The notes beneath the pieces were generated by a model, which saw nothing but the letters and a program-made list of their open reading frames with translations, ran no database searches and was not told the origin of the DNA. Both the position numbers and the translations under genes were made by a program. Below are positions 1 through 9,628 of a stretch of 64,000 nucleotides of DNA, one piece after another (position 1 is the first letter of the stretch; every line of letters begins with the position of its first letter). The DNA is from Alphaproteobacteria bacterium (GTDB lineage Bacteria; Pseudomonadota; Alphaproteobacteria; Rhizobiales; Xanthobacteraceae): contig VGEP01000006.1 of the NCBI GenBank assembly GCA_016869215.1, forward strand, positions 96,161 to 160,160, written 5' to 3'.

Positions 1-2
1 CT

Positions 3-77
3 GCGATGGACAGTGCCGGCCGTTTCAACATGGGCATCCCATTCAATTCGCAGCCCAAATTGGGCATAAGACGTTAA
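3..77 (+). CDS. Possible 3' end of an upstream gene (partial)
   Basis: A plus-strand frame is open from the first bases of the window to a TAA at 75-77 and would encode the last 24 residues of a protein ending PKLGIRR. It stops about 40 bp before gshB on the same strand, as the tail of an upstream gene would. No family is recognisable in so short a tail, and a chance open frame is possible. Confidence 0.25.
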   Translation, partial: AMDSAGRFNMGIPFNSQPKLGIRR

Positions 78-117
78 TCCCCCGTTTACGGTTGCGACCG
101 GTTCGCAGAGACCAGCC

Positions 118-1068
118 ATGCCCCTGACTGTCGCGGTTCAGATGGACCCGATCGAGCGGATCAACATCCGCGGCGACTCGACGTTTGCCTTGCTGCTGGA
201 GGCGCAGGCTCGCGGCCACGCCCTGCGCTACTACACCCCGGACCGGTTGGCGATGGTGCAAGGCGAGGTGTTCACCACCGCCCAGCCGCTGACGGTGCGC
301 GACGAAATCGGCAATCACTTTTCGTTGAGCAATGCCGAACGCGTGCCGGTGTCGTCGTTCGACGTGGTGTTGTTGCGGCAGGATCCGCCGTTCGATCTTG
401 CCTATATTTCGACCACGCACCTGCTCGAGCGCGTGCATCCGAAGACGCTGGTGGTCAACGATCCCGCTGCCGTGCGCAACGCGCCGGAGAAGATGTTCGT
501 TAACGATTTCCCGCAGCTCATGCCGCCAACGCTGCTGTCGCGCGACCTTGCCGAGATCAAGGCGTTTCGCGCCGAGCATGGCGACATCGTGATGAAGCCA
601 TTGTACGGCCACGGTGGCGGCGCAGTTTTTCGCCTCACCCGCGAAGACCTCAACTTCGGTTCGCTCTACGACATGTTCGCGTCGACTTTCCGCGAGCCCT
701 GGGTGATCCAGAAATTCCTTCCCGAGGTGAAGGACGGCGACAAGCGCATCATACTGGTCGACGGCGAGTTCGCCGGCGCGGTGAACCGCGTGCCGGCCGC
801 CGACGATCTGCGCTCCAACATGGTGCGCGGCGGCTCGCCGAAGGAGACGGAGCTGACGCCGCGCGAGCGCGAGATCTGCAAAACCCTTGGCCCGCACCTG
901 CGCGAGCGCGGGCTGCTGCTGGTCGGCATCGACGTGATCGGCGGCTTTCTCACCGAGATCAACGTCACATCGCCGACCGGCGTTCGCGCGATCAAGAATC
1001 TCGGCGGGCCCGATATTGCAAAGCTGGTGTGGGACAAGATCGAGACGAAGCGGAAGGGCAAGGCTTAG
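118..1068 (+). CDS. gshB: Glutathione synthetase
   Basis: ATP-dependent ligase joining gamma-glutamylcysteine to glycine, the second step of cytosolic glutathione synthesis. The 316-residue product has the length of E. coli GshB. The N-terminal pre-ATP-grasp part carries the family signature [14 protein letters not shown]. The ATP-grasp part shows [12 protein letters not shown], the segment [11 protein letters not shown], and [17 protein letters not shown] near the C-terminus, which supplies Mg-ATP ligands. The ATG at 118 gives the family's usual N-terminus ([11 protein letters not shown]). Glutathione made here would serve the glutathione transferase encoded at 1762-2595, but the two genes are on opposite strands with a repeat-rich gap between them. 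Confidence 0.97.
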   Translation: MPLTVAVQMDPIERINIRGDSTFALLLEAQARGHALRYYTPDRLAMVQGEVFTTAQPLTVRDEIGNHFSLSNAERVPVSSFDVVLLRQDPPFDLAYISTTHLLERVHPKTLVVNDPAAVRNAPEKMFVNDFPQLMPPTLLSRDLAEIKAFRAEHGDIVMKPLYGHGGGAVFRLTREDLNFGSLYDMFASTFREPWVIQKFLPEVKDGDKRIILVDGEFAGAVNRVPAADDLRSNMVRGGSPKETELTPREREICKTLGPHLRERGLLLVGIDVIGGFLTEINVTSPTGVRAIKNLGGPDIAKLVWDKIETKRKGKA

Positions 1069-1218
1069 CCCAACACGCGCGACTGCGTCATGCCTCTCCT
1101 CACCTGTTCGATTGTCAAACAGCCAAATCCTTCGCGCAGCCAAGCGTGATCGCCCGCGGACTTTGAGGGCGCCGCGGAGCCCTGCTCCCTTTTCCGCCCC
1201 CCGGACAATGCCCGAGGG

Positions 1219-1327
1219 GATGGAGCGCCGAGCGGCGCCCTGTGTTCAGTCTCCCGCTCGCGGCCCTTTCAGGCTTTGAGCGGGGCGCTCTCGTAACGCG
1301 AGAGCGCGCGCCGTTCGGCGCTCCATC
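1219..1327. repeat. Nested inverted repeat with inner hairpin
   Basis: Outer arms at 1219-1238 and 1308-1327 match in 19 of 20 positions (GATGGAGCGCC... against ...GGCGCTCCATC). An inner hairpin lies immediately inside the right arm: GCGCTCTCG at 1285-1293 pairs perfectly with CGAGAGCGC at 1299-1307 around a 5-nt loop. The right arm is followed by GCGGCGGTTTTT. From memory, similar sequence recurs between genes in Bradyrhizobium-type genomes; that is not verified here. Confidence 0.6.
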
Positions 1328-1653
1328 GCGGCGGTTTTTGGCCTTGGGACCGTAGCTTCCGGGGCGCGGACGGGTGACTCTTCGCCTCCCTTATCCAGCG
1401 GCTTTCGCCGCCTTCGTCCGGCCCCGTCCAGCCCACCGAAGGGCGGCTCTCCGTAGTGAGAGCGGACGGTGACCCGAGCCTCCCGAGTGCACGGCTGCGA
1501 ACCGTGCCCGCGGGCGCCGCATCCCGCTCCGTCAAAAAGACGCCTCTAGATGACGCCCTCGGATGAGCGGGACGCAGGAAAGATAATGCCGGTTTGGCGG
1601 GCGGGGATAAGTTTTTTATCGCGCGGAAATCGCGGGAGAATCCGCCATTCGAC

Positions 1654-1742
1654 CGTAGCCCGCATTGAGCGCAGCGAAATGCGGGGAGGCCGTTCAGCAG
1701 GCGAGACCGCCCCGGATTTCGCTGCGCTCAATCCGGGCTACG
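1654..1742. repeat. Long palindromic intergenic repeat
   Basis: Two 33-bp arms, 1654-1686 and 1710-1742, are inverted copies matching at 31 of 33 positions. They start CGTAGCCCGCATTGAGCGCA and end TGCGCTCAATCCGGGCTACG, with a 23-bp loop. The two mismatching positions are G/C exchanges. This type of palindrome built on TTGAGCGCAGCGAAATCC is, from general knowledge, abundant between genes in Bradyrhizobiaceae and could form a stable RNA hairpin or cruciform at the end of the GST transcript. Confidence 0.75.
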
Positions 1743-1761
1743 ACAGCGGACTCGTGCGCCG

Positions 1762-2595
1762 CTAAAACCCCGCCACCTGCTCCAGCGTCTTCGGCACATG
1801 CGACGCCGGCGAGCGCGTGCCGGCGATTTCCTTGGCGAACTCCGGCCGCGCCTGCAGCCGGTCCTTCCACTTATCGACATGCGGATGCAGCCGCGCGAAC
1901 GGATAGCCCGCGCGCGACAGCCGGTAGGCGTAGATGAACCACGCGATGTCGAGCACGCTTAAGTCTTCGCCCATCAGATAGGGCTGCGACGCAAGCCGCT
2001 TCTCCAACGCATCGAACTCGGCGCGGAATTTCAGCGCCGACGCGCGCGCGCGCTCGTCGGTGATGCCTTCTTTCGCCGCGCGCTCCCAGAACGCGATCTG
2101 GATTTGCTTTTCCGGATCGGGCGCGCCCTGCACCGTGCCCGAGCCGTTCTCGGCGTAGCTCTTGAGCGCCTCCACGGGCTTCGGCGGGCCGGGCGGCGCG
2201 AACACGAACTTGAAGCTCAAGGTGCGCAGGTCGAGGTGCAGATCGTCCTCGTGCTTGAGGAGCGCCGCGACCTCGTTCTCATGCCCTGCCGGGATCAGCT
2301 TCGGCGACGGGAACGTTCGGTCGAGATATTCGATGATGTCGTTGCTCTCGATGTGCACCGCGCCGTCGTGCACCAGCACCGGCACGAGGCCGCGCGGATT
2401 GATTCCGAGGAACCAGGGCTTGAAGTTCTCGTGGCCCGGAAGGTCGATGGGGTGCGACTCCCAGACGATGCCTTTCAGGTTGAGAAAGATGCGGAGCTTC
2501 TGCGAGCACGACGAGCCGGCGAAATGCAGGACATGCACGCCCTTCCAGCCGAGCACCTCGCGGGTGCGGATATCGCTGTCGACCAATTGAACCAT
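1762..2595 (-). CDS. Glutathione S-transferase family protein
   Basis: 277-residue GST-like protein, probably cytosolic. The N-terminal thioredoxin-fold half shows HFAGSSCSQKLRIFLNLKG (active-site Ser/Cys region) and the glutathione-contact motif ESNDIIEYLD. The C-terminal helical half includes GEDLSVLDIAWF, matching the GST N-capping box region. The ATG at 2595 is preceded by GGGAGGCGAC, a strong ribosome binding site. The gene stands alone, convergent with gshB across a repeat-containing gap. Substrate cannot be inferred; detoxifying conjugation and a dehalogenase or etherase role are all possible in this superfamily. Confidence 0.85.
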   Translation of the reverse strand: MVQLVDSDIRTREVLGWKGVHVLHFAGSSCSQKLRIFLNLKGIVWESHPIDLPGHENFKPWFLGINPRGLVPVLVHDGAVHIESNDIIEYLDRTFPSPKLIPAGHENEVAALLKHEDDLHLDLRTLSFKFVFAPPGPPKPVEALKSYAENGSGTVQGAPDPEKQIQIAFWERAAKEGITDERARASALKFRAEFDALEKRLASQPYLMGEDLSVLDIAWFIYAYRLSRAGYPFARLHPHVDKWKDRLQARPEFAKEIAGTRSPASHVPKTLEQVAGF

Positions 2596-2657
2596 GTCGC
2601 CTCCCGCGCGCGCCTTGGCGCGGGACGATCATAGCCGCGAGGCAAAATCCCGCGCGA

Positions 2658-2885
2658 TCAATTCGCCGCGCCGAAGCTCTCGTCGTCGAGGCCCGCCACC
2701 ACGAACAGGAAACGCCCGCGCCCGGGCTCGAAATGCTGCACCGAGGAAATCAGCTCCTCGACTTCGGAGCCCGCGGCTTCCGCGTCGAGCCGCGCAAGGC
2801 GGGCCTGATCGAGTTCGGCCTGGAGGGACTTGAGATCGACCGGCGAGGGGTCCGCCGGGGGGCTTTGAATGGCTGGATGGTCCAT
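2658..2885 (-). CDS. Small coiled-coil protein, unknown function
   Basis: A 75-residue acidic protein read on the minus strand between the GST gene and yifB. The ATG at 2885 has GGGAGG five bases upstream, so translation is plausible. The protein has a proline-rich start (MDHPAIQSPPADPSPVD), then a charged helical stretch with heptad-like leucines (LKSLQAELDQARLARLDAEA), then FEPGRGRFLFVVAGLDDESF. No family is recognised. It is divergent from yifB and upstream of GST on the same strand. Confidence 0.55.
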   Translation of the reverse strand: MDHPAIQSPPADPSPVDLKSLQAELDQARLARLDAEAAGSEVEELISSVQHFEPGRGRFLFVVAGLDDESFGAAN

Positions 2886-3015
2886 GGACGCCTCCCTTGG
2901 GTTGCCGTCCCCGAATCGGCATGGACACTGTAATCGAAGGAATTCGTTCTGCAAATGTTCTTGCAGGCCCCACCGGCCTTCGCTACTCTGCCGTGTGGAC
3001 AATTGGGTGGGGCGG

Positions 3016-4557
3016 ATGGTCCAGCGCGTATCCACGGTGGCGTTCGAGGGCATCGAGGCCCGCGCGGTGGACGTGCAGGTCCAGGTCGCGCCCGGCCTGC
3101 CCGCGTTCAACATCGTCGGTCTGCCCGACAAGGCCGTCTCCGAAGCGAAGGAGCGCGTGCGCGCGGCGCTGGTCGCCTCCGGCCTCGCGCTGCCGGCGCG
3201 CCGCATCACCATCAACCTCGCGCCGGCCGACCTGCCGAAGGAGGGCAGCCATTACGACCTGCCGATTGCGCTCGGGCTGATGGCGGCGATCGGCGCGGTG
3301 CCGCACGACGCGCTCGCGGGCTTCACGGTACTGGGCGAGCTCGGCCTCGACGGCTCCATTGCACCTGTCGCCGGCGTGCTGCCCGCCGCCATCGGCGCAA
3401 ACTCCAGAAGCGAGGGCCTGATCTGTCCGCGCGCGTGCGGGCCGGAAGCAGCCTGGGCCAGTCCCGAGATGGAGATCGTCGCCGCGGCCTCGCTCATTCA
3501 GCTCGCCAATCACTTCAAGGGCACGCAGGTGCTGTCGCGGCCGAAGCCCGGCGTGCGTGCCGAAAGCACGGGCACGTCGCTCGACCTCGCCGACATCAAG
3601 GGCCAGGAAAGCGCCAAGCGCGCGCTCGAAGTCGCCGCCGCGGGCGGACACAACCTGCTGATGATCGGCCCGCCGGGCTCGGGCAAGTCGATGCTCGCGG
3701 CGCGCCTGCCGACCATCCTGCCGACGCTCGCGCCTTCGGAATTGCTCGAAGTGTCGATGATCGCCTCGGTCGCGGGCGAGATCGAGGGCGGCGCGCTCAC
3801 CGACCGGCGGCCGTTCCGCTCGCCGCACCATTCGGCGTCGATGCCGGCGCTGGTCGGCGGCGGATTGCGCGCCAAGCCCGGCGAGATTTCGCTCGCGCAC
3901 CATGGCGTGCTGTTCCTCGACGAGTTTCCGGAATTCCATCCGCAAGCGCTCGACGCACTGCGCCAGCCGCTCGAGACCGGCGAGGTTTCAATCGCGCGCG
4001 CCAACCACCGCGTCACTTACCCGGCGCGCTTCATGCTGGTGGCGGCGATGAACCCCTGCCGCTGCGGGCGCGCCAGCGATCCGGGCTTCACCTGCCGGCG
4101 CGGGCCGAACACGCGCTGCGCGGCGGAGTATCAAGGGCGATTGTCGGGCCCGCTGCTCGACCGCATCGACCTTACGATTGAAGTGCCCGCGGTCGCGGCC
4201 TCCGACCTGATCCTGCCGCCACCGGCGGAGGGCAGCAAAGAGGTGGCGGCGCGCGTGGCTGCGGCGCGCGCGATTCAGGCCGAGCGCTATGCGGCGCTCG
4301 GTCTCGCAGGCATTACGACGAATGCCGCCGCGCCGCCCGCCGTTCTTGAGGACGTCGCGCGCCCCGACAAATCCGGCCTGTCACTCCTGCGCGACGCCGC
4401 CGACGCCATGCGGCTCTCGGCGCGCGGCTATCACCGCGTGCTGCGGGTGGCGCGCACGCTCGCAGACCTCGACGGCGTGGAGACCATCGGGCGGGTGCAT
4501 CTCGCCGAGGCGCTGAGTTACCGGGCGCTGATGGATGAGGTGCGGCGGGCGGCGTGA
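3016..4557 (+). CDS. YifB family Mg-chelatase-like AAA ATPase
   Basis: 513-residue YifB/ComM-type protein, close to E. coli YifB (506 aa). It has the N-terminal Lon-like fold (VSTVAFEGIEARAVDVQVQ, PADLPKEGSHYDLPIALG), a Walker A P-loop GPPGSGKSMLAARLP, the Walker B region GVLFLDEFPEF, a cysteine cluster MNPCRCGR, and a C-terminal helical part (SARGYHRVLRVARTLADLDG). ComM helps branch migration during natural transformation in some bacteria; here the role is inferred only. The frame is open from 2869, but the ATG at 3016, preceded by GGTGGGGCGG, gives the normal N-terminus MVQRVSTVAFEG. It ends 1 bp before the convergent cupin gene. Confidence 0.92.
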   Translation: MVQRVSTVAFEGIEARAVDVQVQVAPGLPAFNIVGLPDKAVSEAKERVRAALVASGLALPARRITINLAPADLPKEGSHYDLPIALGLMAAIGAVPHDALAGFTVLGELGLDGSIAPVAGVLPAAIGANSRSEGLICPRACGPEAAWASPEMEIVAAASLIQLANHFKGTQVLSRPKPGVRAESTGTSLDLADIKGQESAKRALEVAAAGGHNLLMIGPPGSGKSMLAARLPTILPTLAPSELLEVSMIASVAGEIEGGALTDRRPFRSPHHSASMPALVGGGLRAKPGEISLAHHGVLFLDEFPEFHPQALDALRQPLETGEVSIARANHRVTYPARFMLVAAMNPCRCGRASDPGFTCRRGPNTRCAAEYQGRLSGPLLDRIDLTIEVPAVAASDLILPPPAEGSKEVAARVAAARAIQAERYAALGLAGITTNAAAPPAVLEDVARPDKSGLSLLRDAADAMRLSARGYHRVLRVARTLADLDGVETIGRVHLAEALSYRALMDEVRRAA

Positions 4558-4558
4558 A

Positions 4559-5587
4559 CTACCCCACCTGCTCCCGCCAGTACCCCAGCGCCTCCTGCCC
4601 GGCGCGATCCGAGTAACTGAACAGCTCCAGCTCGCTGTCGGCGGCGAACGCATACGGCACCCACGGCGGGGCGACGAACACATCGTGGGCGCTCAGCGCC
4701 ACCGTTTCCTCGCCGAGCGTCGCGCGGCCGGTGCCCTTGTGCACGCAGAACACTGCGCTGCCGGTCGAGCGATAGGTCTGCCCGGCAAACCCCGCGGGCA
4801 GGCGCTGCATCGTCACCGCCATGGTGGGGAACGGATGCTTTCCCGTGGCGGGATTGGCGTAGCGCAAACGATAGCCGTGCACCGGATGCGACTTGCCCGC
4901 GCGCGCCATCGAATCGAGCGCGGCGCGCGTGCGCTCGTAGGTGTAGATCAGGACCGGCGTCGAATGGCCGTCGGAGTGGAATTCGTCCGGGATGAGGTTC
5001 GCGCCATAGACCGCGACCGACTCGCCCTCGGGACGGTTCAGCGGCTGGGTGTCCTCCGGATACGGCTCGTAGAACGCAGCCCCGAAGAAGCGCGCGAACG
5101 GCGTGTCGAGGCCGTCGAGCCACACCACCGGCTTGTCTCCGAGGTTGCCGTGGTCGTGCCACGCCCAGGCCGGCGTCACGACGAAGTCGCCGGGCTTCAT
5201 CGGCAGCTTCTCGCCCGCGACCGCGGTGTAGGCGCCCTCGCCCTCGACGATGAAGCGCAGCGCGCTTGGCGTGTGGCGGTGCGACGGCGCGATCTCGCCC
5301 GGCAGGATGATCTGCAATCCGGCGAACAGCGACGGCGCGACGAAGGTGGTGCCGCGCAGGCTCGGATTCTCCAGGCACAGCACGCGGCGCGAGGCTTCCT
5401 TCTTCGTGACCAACTCGCAGGCGCGAAGGAGGTGCGGCCGCACGGTGCCGTAGCTCCAGTGCGCGGGCACGCAGGCGGTGCCGGGCTTCAAGCCTCCGAC
5501 GCGCTCCCAGAGCGGGAACAGGCTCATGTCCTTCACCTCGTCCATGAACCGCCCGTAGTCGGAATTCGCCCGGCTCGCGACCGCCAT
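4559..5587 (-). CDS. Gentisate 1,2-dioxygenase-like bicupin
   Basis: 342-residue double-cupin protein resembling gentisate or salicylate 1,2-dioxygenases, non-haem Fe(II) enzymes that cleave the ring of hydroxylated benzoates. The first cupin shows the metal-binding pattern APSHRHTPSALRFIVEGEG followed by GDFVVTPAWAWHDHGN. The second, less conserved cupin follows GSAVFCVHKGTGRATLGEE. The ATG at 5587 is chosen because AAGGGAGC precedes it; the frame continues upstream to 5662 without a better site. No maleylpyruvate isomerase or hydrolase gene neighbours it, so the physiological substrate is open. Confidence 0.82.
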   Translation of the reverse strand: MAVASRANSDYGRFMDEVKDMSLFPLWERVGGLKPGTACVPAHWSYGTVRPHLLRACELVTKKEASRRVLCLENPSLRGTTFVAPSLFAGLQIILPGEIAPSHRHTPSALRFIVEGEGAYTAVAGEKLPMKPGDFVVTPAWAWHDHGNLGDKPVVWLDGLDTPFARFFGAAFYEPYPEDTQPLNRPEGESVAVYGANLIPDEFHSDGHSTPVLIYTYERTRAALDSMARAGKSHPVHGYRLRYANPATGKHPFPTMAVTMQRLPAGFAGQTYRSTGSAVFCVHKGTGRATLGEETVALSAHDVFVAPPWVPYAFAADSELELFSYSDRAGQEALGYWREQVG

Positions 5588-5668
5588 GTTCCGCTCCCTT
5601 AAACCGCGCTCCTTCGGCATCGGCATTTGCGGAACTGTCCCGCCGGGCCCTGCCGCCGTCAACCGGCA

Positions 5669-5687
5669 TTAGGAGCGGGTTAACCAT
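5669..5687 (+). promoter_or_regulatory. Possible CtrA-type binding site
   Basis: TTAG-N7-TTAACCAT lies about 45 bp upstream of the GTG of the gene at 5730. The alphaproteobacterial cell-cycle regulator CtrA binds TTAA-N7-TTAA, with TTAACCAT as the preferred half-site. The second half matches fully and the first differs at one base. One short motif in isolation is weak evidence. Confidence 0.3.
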
Positions 5688-5729
5688 GACGGCCTAGGCT
5701 CCGTCTTGTGAGTCGCTAGGGTCTGCCTT

Positions 5730-6236
5730 GTGAGTCGTATCCACATATCGCTTGTCTCCGCTGTGTTGTTCGCGCTGGCCGCCGTGTTCGCGGCGGCGCA
5801 CAGCACCTCCGCCACCTACTCCCCTCCGGATCATCTCTGCTTCGCCAGCGGGTCGGCGACCTACCGGATCGCGCCCGAAGCCCGCGCGCCCGACTTCCGG
5901 ATCCGGATCGGGCGCGACGTGGCGGCGGCCGATCTGCGGATTCAGCTCGTGGACCGCGCCGAACTGGCCGATTTCGTGCTGGTCGACGACAATCGCAGGG
6001 CCAGCGCCGCCTGCCGCTCCACCGCCACGGCCAGGACTGTCGCAATCGACGACGGCGCAGGCACGCCGGACGTCACCGTCAGCCTGACTGCCGATTGGCG
6101 CGGCGTCCACTACCGCATCTTCGTGCACTCGATCCGGTATTCGCAGCAGGACGCCGCCGCGATCCTCGCCGCGATGTGGAAGGCCGAACAACGCCGCGCC
6201 GCGGCGGCGCGGTCCGACCTGCACGCCGGTCTCTAA
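5730..6236 (+). CDS. Small exported protein, unknown function
   Basis: 168-residue protein with an N-terminal signal peptide (MSRIHISLVSAVLFALAAVFAAAHSTSA), so probably periplasmic. The mature part has alternating short segments such as DFRIRIGRDVAAADLRIQL and DFVLVDD, suggesting beta structure, then a helical C-terminus (DAAAILAAMWKAEQRRAAAA). No family is recognised. The only usable start is a GTG at 5730, since an in-frame stop lies at 5709-5711. An 11-bp direct repeat CTTGTGAGTCG flanks the start region. A CtrA-like motif lies upstream, and the hybrid kinase gene follows on the same strand. Confidence 0.7.
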   Translation: MSRIHISLVSAVLFALAAVFAAAHSTSATYSPPDHLCFASGSATYRIAPEARAPDFRIRIGRDVAAADLRIQLVDRAELADFVLVDDNRRASAACRSTATARTVAIDDGAGTPDVTVSLTADWRGVHYRIFVHSIRYSQQDAAAILAAMWKAEQRRAAAARSDLHAGL

Positions 6237-6406
6237 AACCCGACAGACAGCGTTAGCCGCGCGTCAACCATGCGGGCGATCCCCCTCGCGCTCGAAGGGG
6301 AACGGCAACGCATGCCCGGCGAGAATGCCCCCGAACTGGCTGGAGTTTGGGCCTGCCGGCGCGCCACGCGTCCGGACCGGCCCGCGGCGCAACAGGCGGG
6401 CATCGC

Positions 6407-8650
6407 ATGCAGGTACGGCCGATCAGCAACACGCCCCGGCCGCGCTTTCAGGTCGTGCGCCGGGCGCTGCTGTTCATCCTGCGCTGGACCTTCATCGCGA
6501 TCGGCGCCGCCACCGCTGCTTCGGTGCTGTTCGTCCATCTCTACCGGGTCAACGAATCCATCTACGATCCGTCGCTGTTCGCCATCGGCGTCGGCGGATT
6601 GTTCTCGATGGCCTGCGGCATCATGCTGATGATGCTGACGCGCAACCGGGGACTCAACCACGATCTCCGCCGCGCCAGGGCGCGCTGCGAGCAACTGGCC
6701 GATTTCACCTGGGAGCTGAAGGAAGCGGAGGCGCGAGCCACGAGCCTGCTCGACGCGCAGGGCGACGTGATCGTCCGGCGCGACGGTGAGGACCGCATCA
6801 CCTATGCCAACGACGCGTACTGCGCGCTCGCGAACCGGACGCGTGAGGCGCTGATGGGAACCAGGCAGGTGCTTCCGGTCGCGCGGCAGGGCCGCGTCGA
6901 CGTCCAGCCGGACGGAACGCGCATTCACGACCAGGAGATAGAAACACCCGCAGGCGTGCGCTGGCTGTCGTGGCGCGATGTCGTCGTATGGGACGTCGCC
7001 AAGGACCAGGCCGAGGTGCAGAGCGTCGGCCGCGACGTGACCGGCCGCATCGAGGCCGAGCGCGCGCTCGCCGACGCGCGCGACGCGGCGGAGGCCGCAA
7101 GCGACGCCAAGTCGCGTTTCCTCGCAGTGGTGTCGCATGAGATCCGCACGCCGCTGAACGGCATTCTCGGCATGACGGACCTGTTGCTCGACACCCCGCT
7201 CACGCCTGAGCAGACAACCTACGTCACGGCAGCAAAATCGTCCGGTGAGACGCTGCTGTCTCTGATCGAAGACGTTCTCGATTTTTCGAAGATCGAGGCC
7301 GGCCGGCTCGAGCTCGAAACGGAACCGTTCTCGCTCGTCACCCTCGTCGAGGAAGCCGTGGAGCTTCTGGCGCCGCGCGCGCAGGCCAAGGGCCTGGACA
7401 TCGCCTGCGACGTGGACGAACGGCTCTCGGGGTTTGTCCTGGGCGATGCGGCCCGCCTGCGCCAGGTGCTGCTCAACCTCGCAGGCAATGCGATCAAGTT
7501 CACCGAACGCGGCGGCGTCAGCGTCGTGGCAATGCCCGGCGCGGGACCGGACCGGGTTGCCATCGAGGTGCACGACACCGGCATCGGGATCGCGCCCGAG
7601 CATCAAGCGCGAATCTTCGACGAATTCGAGCAGGCCGACGGCGGCGAACGGCGGCAATTCGGAGGCACGGGACTCGGCCTCGCGATCTCCAAGCGCATCG
7701 TCGAGCGCATGGGAGGCGCGATCGCAGTCGACAGCACTCCCGGCCGCGGCTCGACGTTCAGGATCGACGTCGCGCTGCCGGCTGCGACGGGTCATGGCGC
7801 GCCGGAATTCGCGGCGCCCGACCTGCGCGGCATGTCGGCGCTCGTTGTCGCGCCGGACAACGCCGGAACGCCGCTGCTCGTCCGCCGTCTCCGGCGCTGG
7901 AGCGCGAACGCGGAATCGGCGGACGCGGGAGTGGCGGCCGCGCTGCTTGCCGACCGCGCATGGGACGCGCTGCTGGTCGATTTCGCGGTCGGCGAGGAAA
8001 CCGCGACGGTGTTCGCCGGCATGGCCGGCGATTCCGTCCCGCGCAGAATCGTCTTGATTGCGCCGCAGGACCGTTCGCGCCTCGGCGCGTTGAAGGAAGC
8101 GGGCTTCACCGGCTACCTGATCAAGCCGGTGCGCGCGGCATCGCTCAAGACGCGGCTCACGGACGCCGACGACGTCTTCGATACATCGCATGCGGCCCTG
8201 GACGAATCGCCGCACGCGCAGCCAGCGGCCGCCGGCGCCCGCAAGAGCCTTGCAATCCTGGTCGCCGAGGACAACGAGATCAACGTGCTGCTGACGCGCG
8301 CGCTTCTGACGAGGCTCGGCCACCTTCCCACGGTCGTCGGCGGCGGCGAAGCCGCGCTCGGCGCCTGGCGCGACGCACGCAACGCCGGCGCGCCCTTCGA
8401 CCTGGTGCTGATGGACCTCCACATGCCCGGGCTCGACGGCCTCGAAGCCGCGCGGCACATCCGCGCCGAGGAGGCGGAAGCGAGCGCCGCGCCGACACCA
8501 ATCGTTGCACTCACCGCAAACGCATTTCCGGAGGATCGCGAAGCGTGCCTCGCCGCCGGGATGGACGATTTCCTGGTGAAGCCCCTCGACCGGGATCGGC
8601 TCGCGGCCGTCCTGGCGCCGCTCGAAGGCGCGCCCTCCATCGCTGCTTGA
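6407..8650 (+). CDS. Membrane hybrid histidine kinase with receiver domains
   Basis: 747-residue hybrid sensor kinase. Two membrane helices (about 20-44 and 54-77) are followed by a PAS-like domain (about 110-215), a HisKA dimerisation helix with the phospho-accepting His244 in [14 protein letters not shown], and an HATPase_c domain with N box [15 protein letters not shown] and [12 protein letters not shown]. Next comes a degenerate receiver: its expected acidic pair reads VVAPDN, though LLVDF and IKP remain. A complete C-terminal receiver has Asp670 in LVLMDLHMP and Lys in LVKPLD. The frame is open from a TTG at 6347, but ATG 6407 is the likelier start. No partner regulator is adjacent; signal unknown. 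Confidence 0.9.
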   Translation: MQVRPISNTPRPRFQVVRRALLFILRWTFIAIGAATAASVLFVHLYRVNESIYDPSLFAIGVGGLFSMACGIMLMMLTRNRGLNHDLRRARARCEQLADFTWELKEAEARATSLLDAQGDVIVRRDGEDRITYANDAYCALANRTREALMGTRQVLPVARQGRVDVQPDGTRIHDQEIETPAGVRWLSWRDVVVWDVAKDQAEVQSVGRDVTGRIEAERALADARDAAEAASDAKSRFLAVVSHEIRTPLNGILGMTDLLLDTPLTPEQTTYVTAAKSSGETLLSLIEDVLDFSKIEAGRLELETEPFSLVTLVEEAVELLAPRAQAKGLDIACDVDERLSGFVLGDAARLRQVLLNLAGNAIKFTERGGVSVVAMPGAGPDRVAIEVHDTGIGIAPEHQARIFDEFEQADGGERRQFGGTGLGLAISKRIVERMGGAIAVDSTPGRGSTFRIDVALPAATGHGAPEFAAPDLRGMSALVVAPDNAGTPLLVRRLRRWSANAESADAGVAAALLADRAWDALLVDFAVGEETATVFAGMAGDSVPRRIVLIAPQDRSRLGALKEAGFTGYLIKPVRAASLKTRLTDADDVFDTSHAALDESPHAQPAAAGARKSLAILVAEDNEINVLLTRALLTRLGHLPTVVGGGEAALGAWRDARNAGAPFDLVLMDLHMPGLDGLEAARHIRAEEAEASAAPTPIVALTANAFPEDREACLAAGMDDFLVKPLDRDRLAAVLAPLEGAPSIAA

Positions 8651-8674
8651 GCCCGGCGCCGGCGCGCGCGGCGG

Positions 8675-9628
8675 CTAAAGCTTCCGCAGCGACACTTCCT
8701 CGACCATGTGGCTTGCGCCCTTTTTCAAGATCAGATCGGCGCGCTGCCGGGTCGGCAGGATGTTCTCGTGCAGGTTGACGAGATTGATGCGCTTCCAGAT
8801 CGACGTGGCCGTTTCGACGGCTTCCTCGTCCGAAAGATTCGAATAACGGTGGAAGTACGACTTCGGATCGCGGAACGCGGTGCCGCGTAGCGTCAGGAAA
8901 CGATCGACGTACCAGTGCTTGAGCACGTCCTCGTCGGCGTCGAGATAAACCGAGAAATCGAAGAAGTCCGAGACGAACGGGATCGCCTTGCCGTCCTTGG
9001 GCAATCGTCCGGTCTGCAAGACGTTGAGGCCCTCGACGATCAGGATGTCCGGGCGATCGACCTCGATCCATTGGTTCGGGATCACGTCGTAGACCAGATG
9101 CGAATAGATCGGCGCGCGCACCGGCCGCCGCCCGGCCTTCACGTCGGACAGGAACCGCAGCAGCGCCGGCAGATCGTAGCTCTCCGGGAAGCCCTTCTTC
9201 TCCATCAGCCCTTCGCGCTCAAGGACCGCATTGGGCAGCAGGAAGCCGTCGGTGGTGATGAGGTCGACCTTGGGCACGTTCGTCCAGCGGCCGAGCAGCG
9301 CCTCCAGCACGCGCGCGGTGGTGGACTTGCCGACCGCAACCGAGCCGGCGACGCCGATCACGTACGGCAGCTTGGCGTCTTCGGTGCCGAGGAACCTTTG
9401 CTGCGCGCGGTGCAGCCGCTGGGTGGCTGCAACGTAAAGCGACAGCAGGCGCGACAGCGGCAGGTAGATGTCCTCGACTTCTTTCATGTCGAGCCGGTCG
9501 TGCAGCGAGCGCAGCCGGTTGACCTCGTCCGAAGTCAGCGTCATCGGCATGTCTTCGCGCAACGCAGCCCATTCCGCACGGGTGTAGGTGCGGTAAGGCG
9601 ACAGGCCGTCGTCGACGCGCTGCTCCAT
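8675..9628 (-). CDS. coaA: Type I pantothenate kinase
   Basis: Phosphorylates pantothenate with ATP, the first committed step of coenzyme A synthesis. The 317-residue product matches E. coli CoaA in length. It has the P-loop [17 protein letters not shown] and the following [16 protein letters not shown], plus the typical N-terminal part [15 protein letters not shown] and the C-terminal segment [20 protein letters not shown]. Its ATG overlaps the hisE stop codon by one base (TAATG), so it is translationally coupled to the end of the histidine operon, a common arrangement in this order. Confidence 0.97.
   Translation of the reverse strand: MEQRVDDGLSPYRTYTRAEWAALREDMPMTLTSDEVNRLRSLHDRLDMKEVEDIYLPLSRLLSLYVAATQRLHRAQQRFLGTEDAKLPYVIGVAGSVAVGKSTTARVLEALLGRWTNVPKVDLITTDGFLLPNAVLEREGLMEKKGFPESYDLPALLRFLSDVKAGRRPVRAPIYSHLVYDVIPNQWIEVDRPDILIVEGLNVLQTGRLPKDGKAIPFVSDFFDFSVYLDADEDVLKHWYVDRFLTLRGTAFRDPKSYFHRYSNLSDEEAVETATSIWKRINLVNLHENILPTRQRADLILKKGASHMVEEVSLRKL

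Larger units (their letters stand above)
1069..1761. other. Long intergenic region with structured repeats, no gene
   Basis: About 690 bp separate gshB and the convergent GST gene. No open frame has a recognisable family or a ribosome binding site. Frames such as the one reading through ARIERSEMRGG are translations of a palindromic repeat. The stretch contains a nested inverted repeat (1219-1327), further short hairpins (for example GCACGG/CCGTGC around 1488-1510) and a second long inverted repeat (1654-1742). It looks like one or two intergenic repeat elements rather than coding DNA. Confidence 0.6.

Noticed and set aside
43..1143. Long minus-strand open frame opposite gshB
   Set aside because: It is antisense to a certain gene and has an Arg/His/Ala-rich composition typical of GC-rich shadow frames.
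1665..1937. Open frames across the repeat and the end of the GST gene
   Set aside because: They translate the palindrome itself and the antisense of GST, with no start signal.
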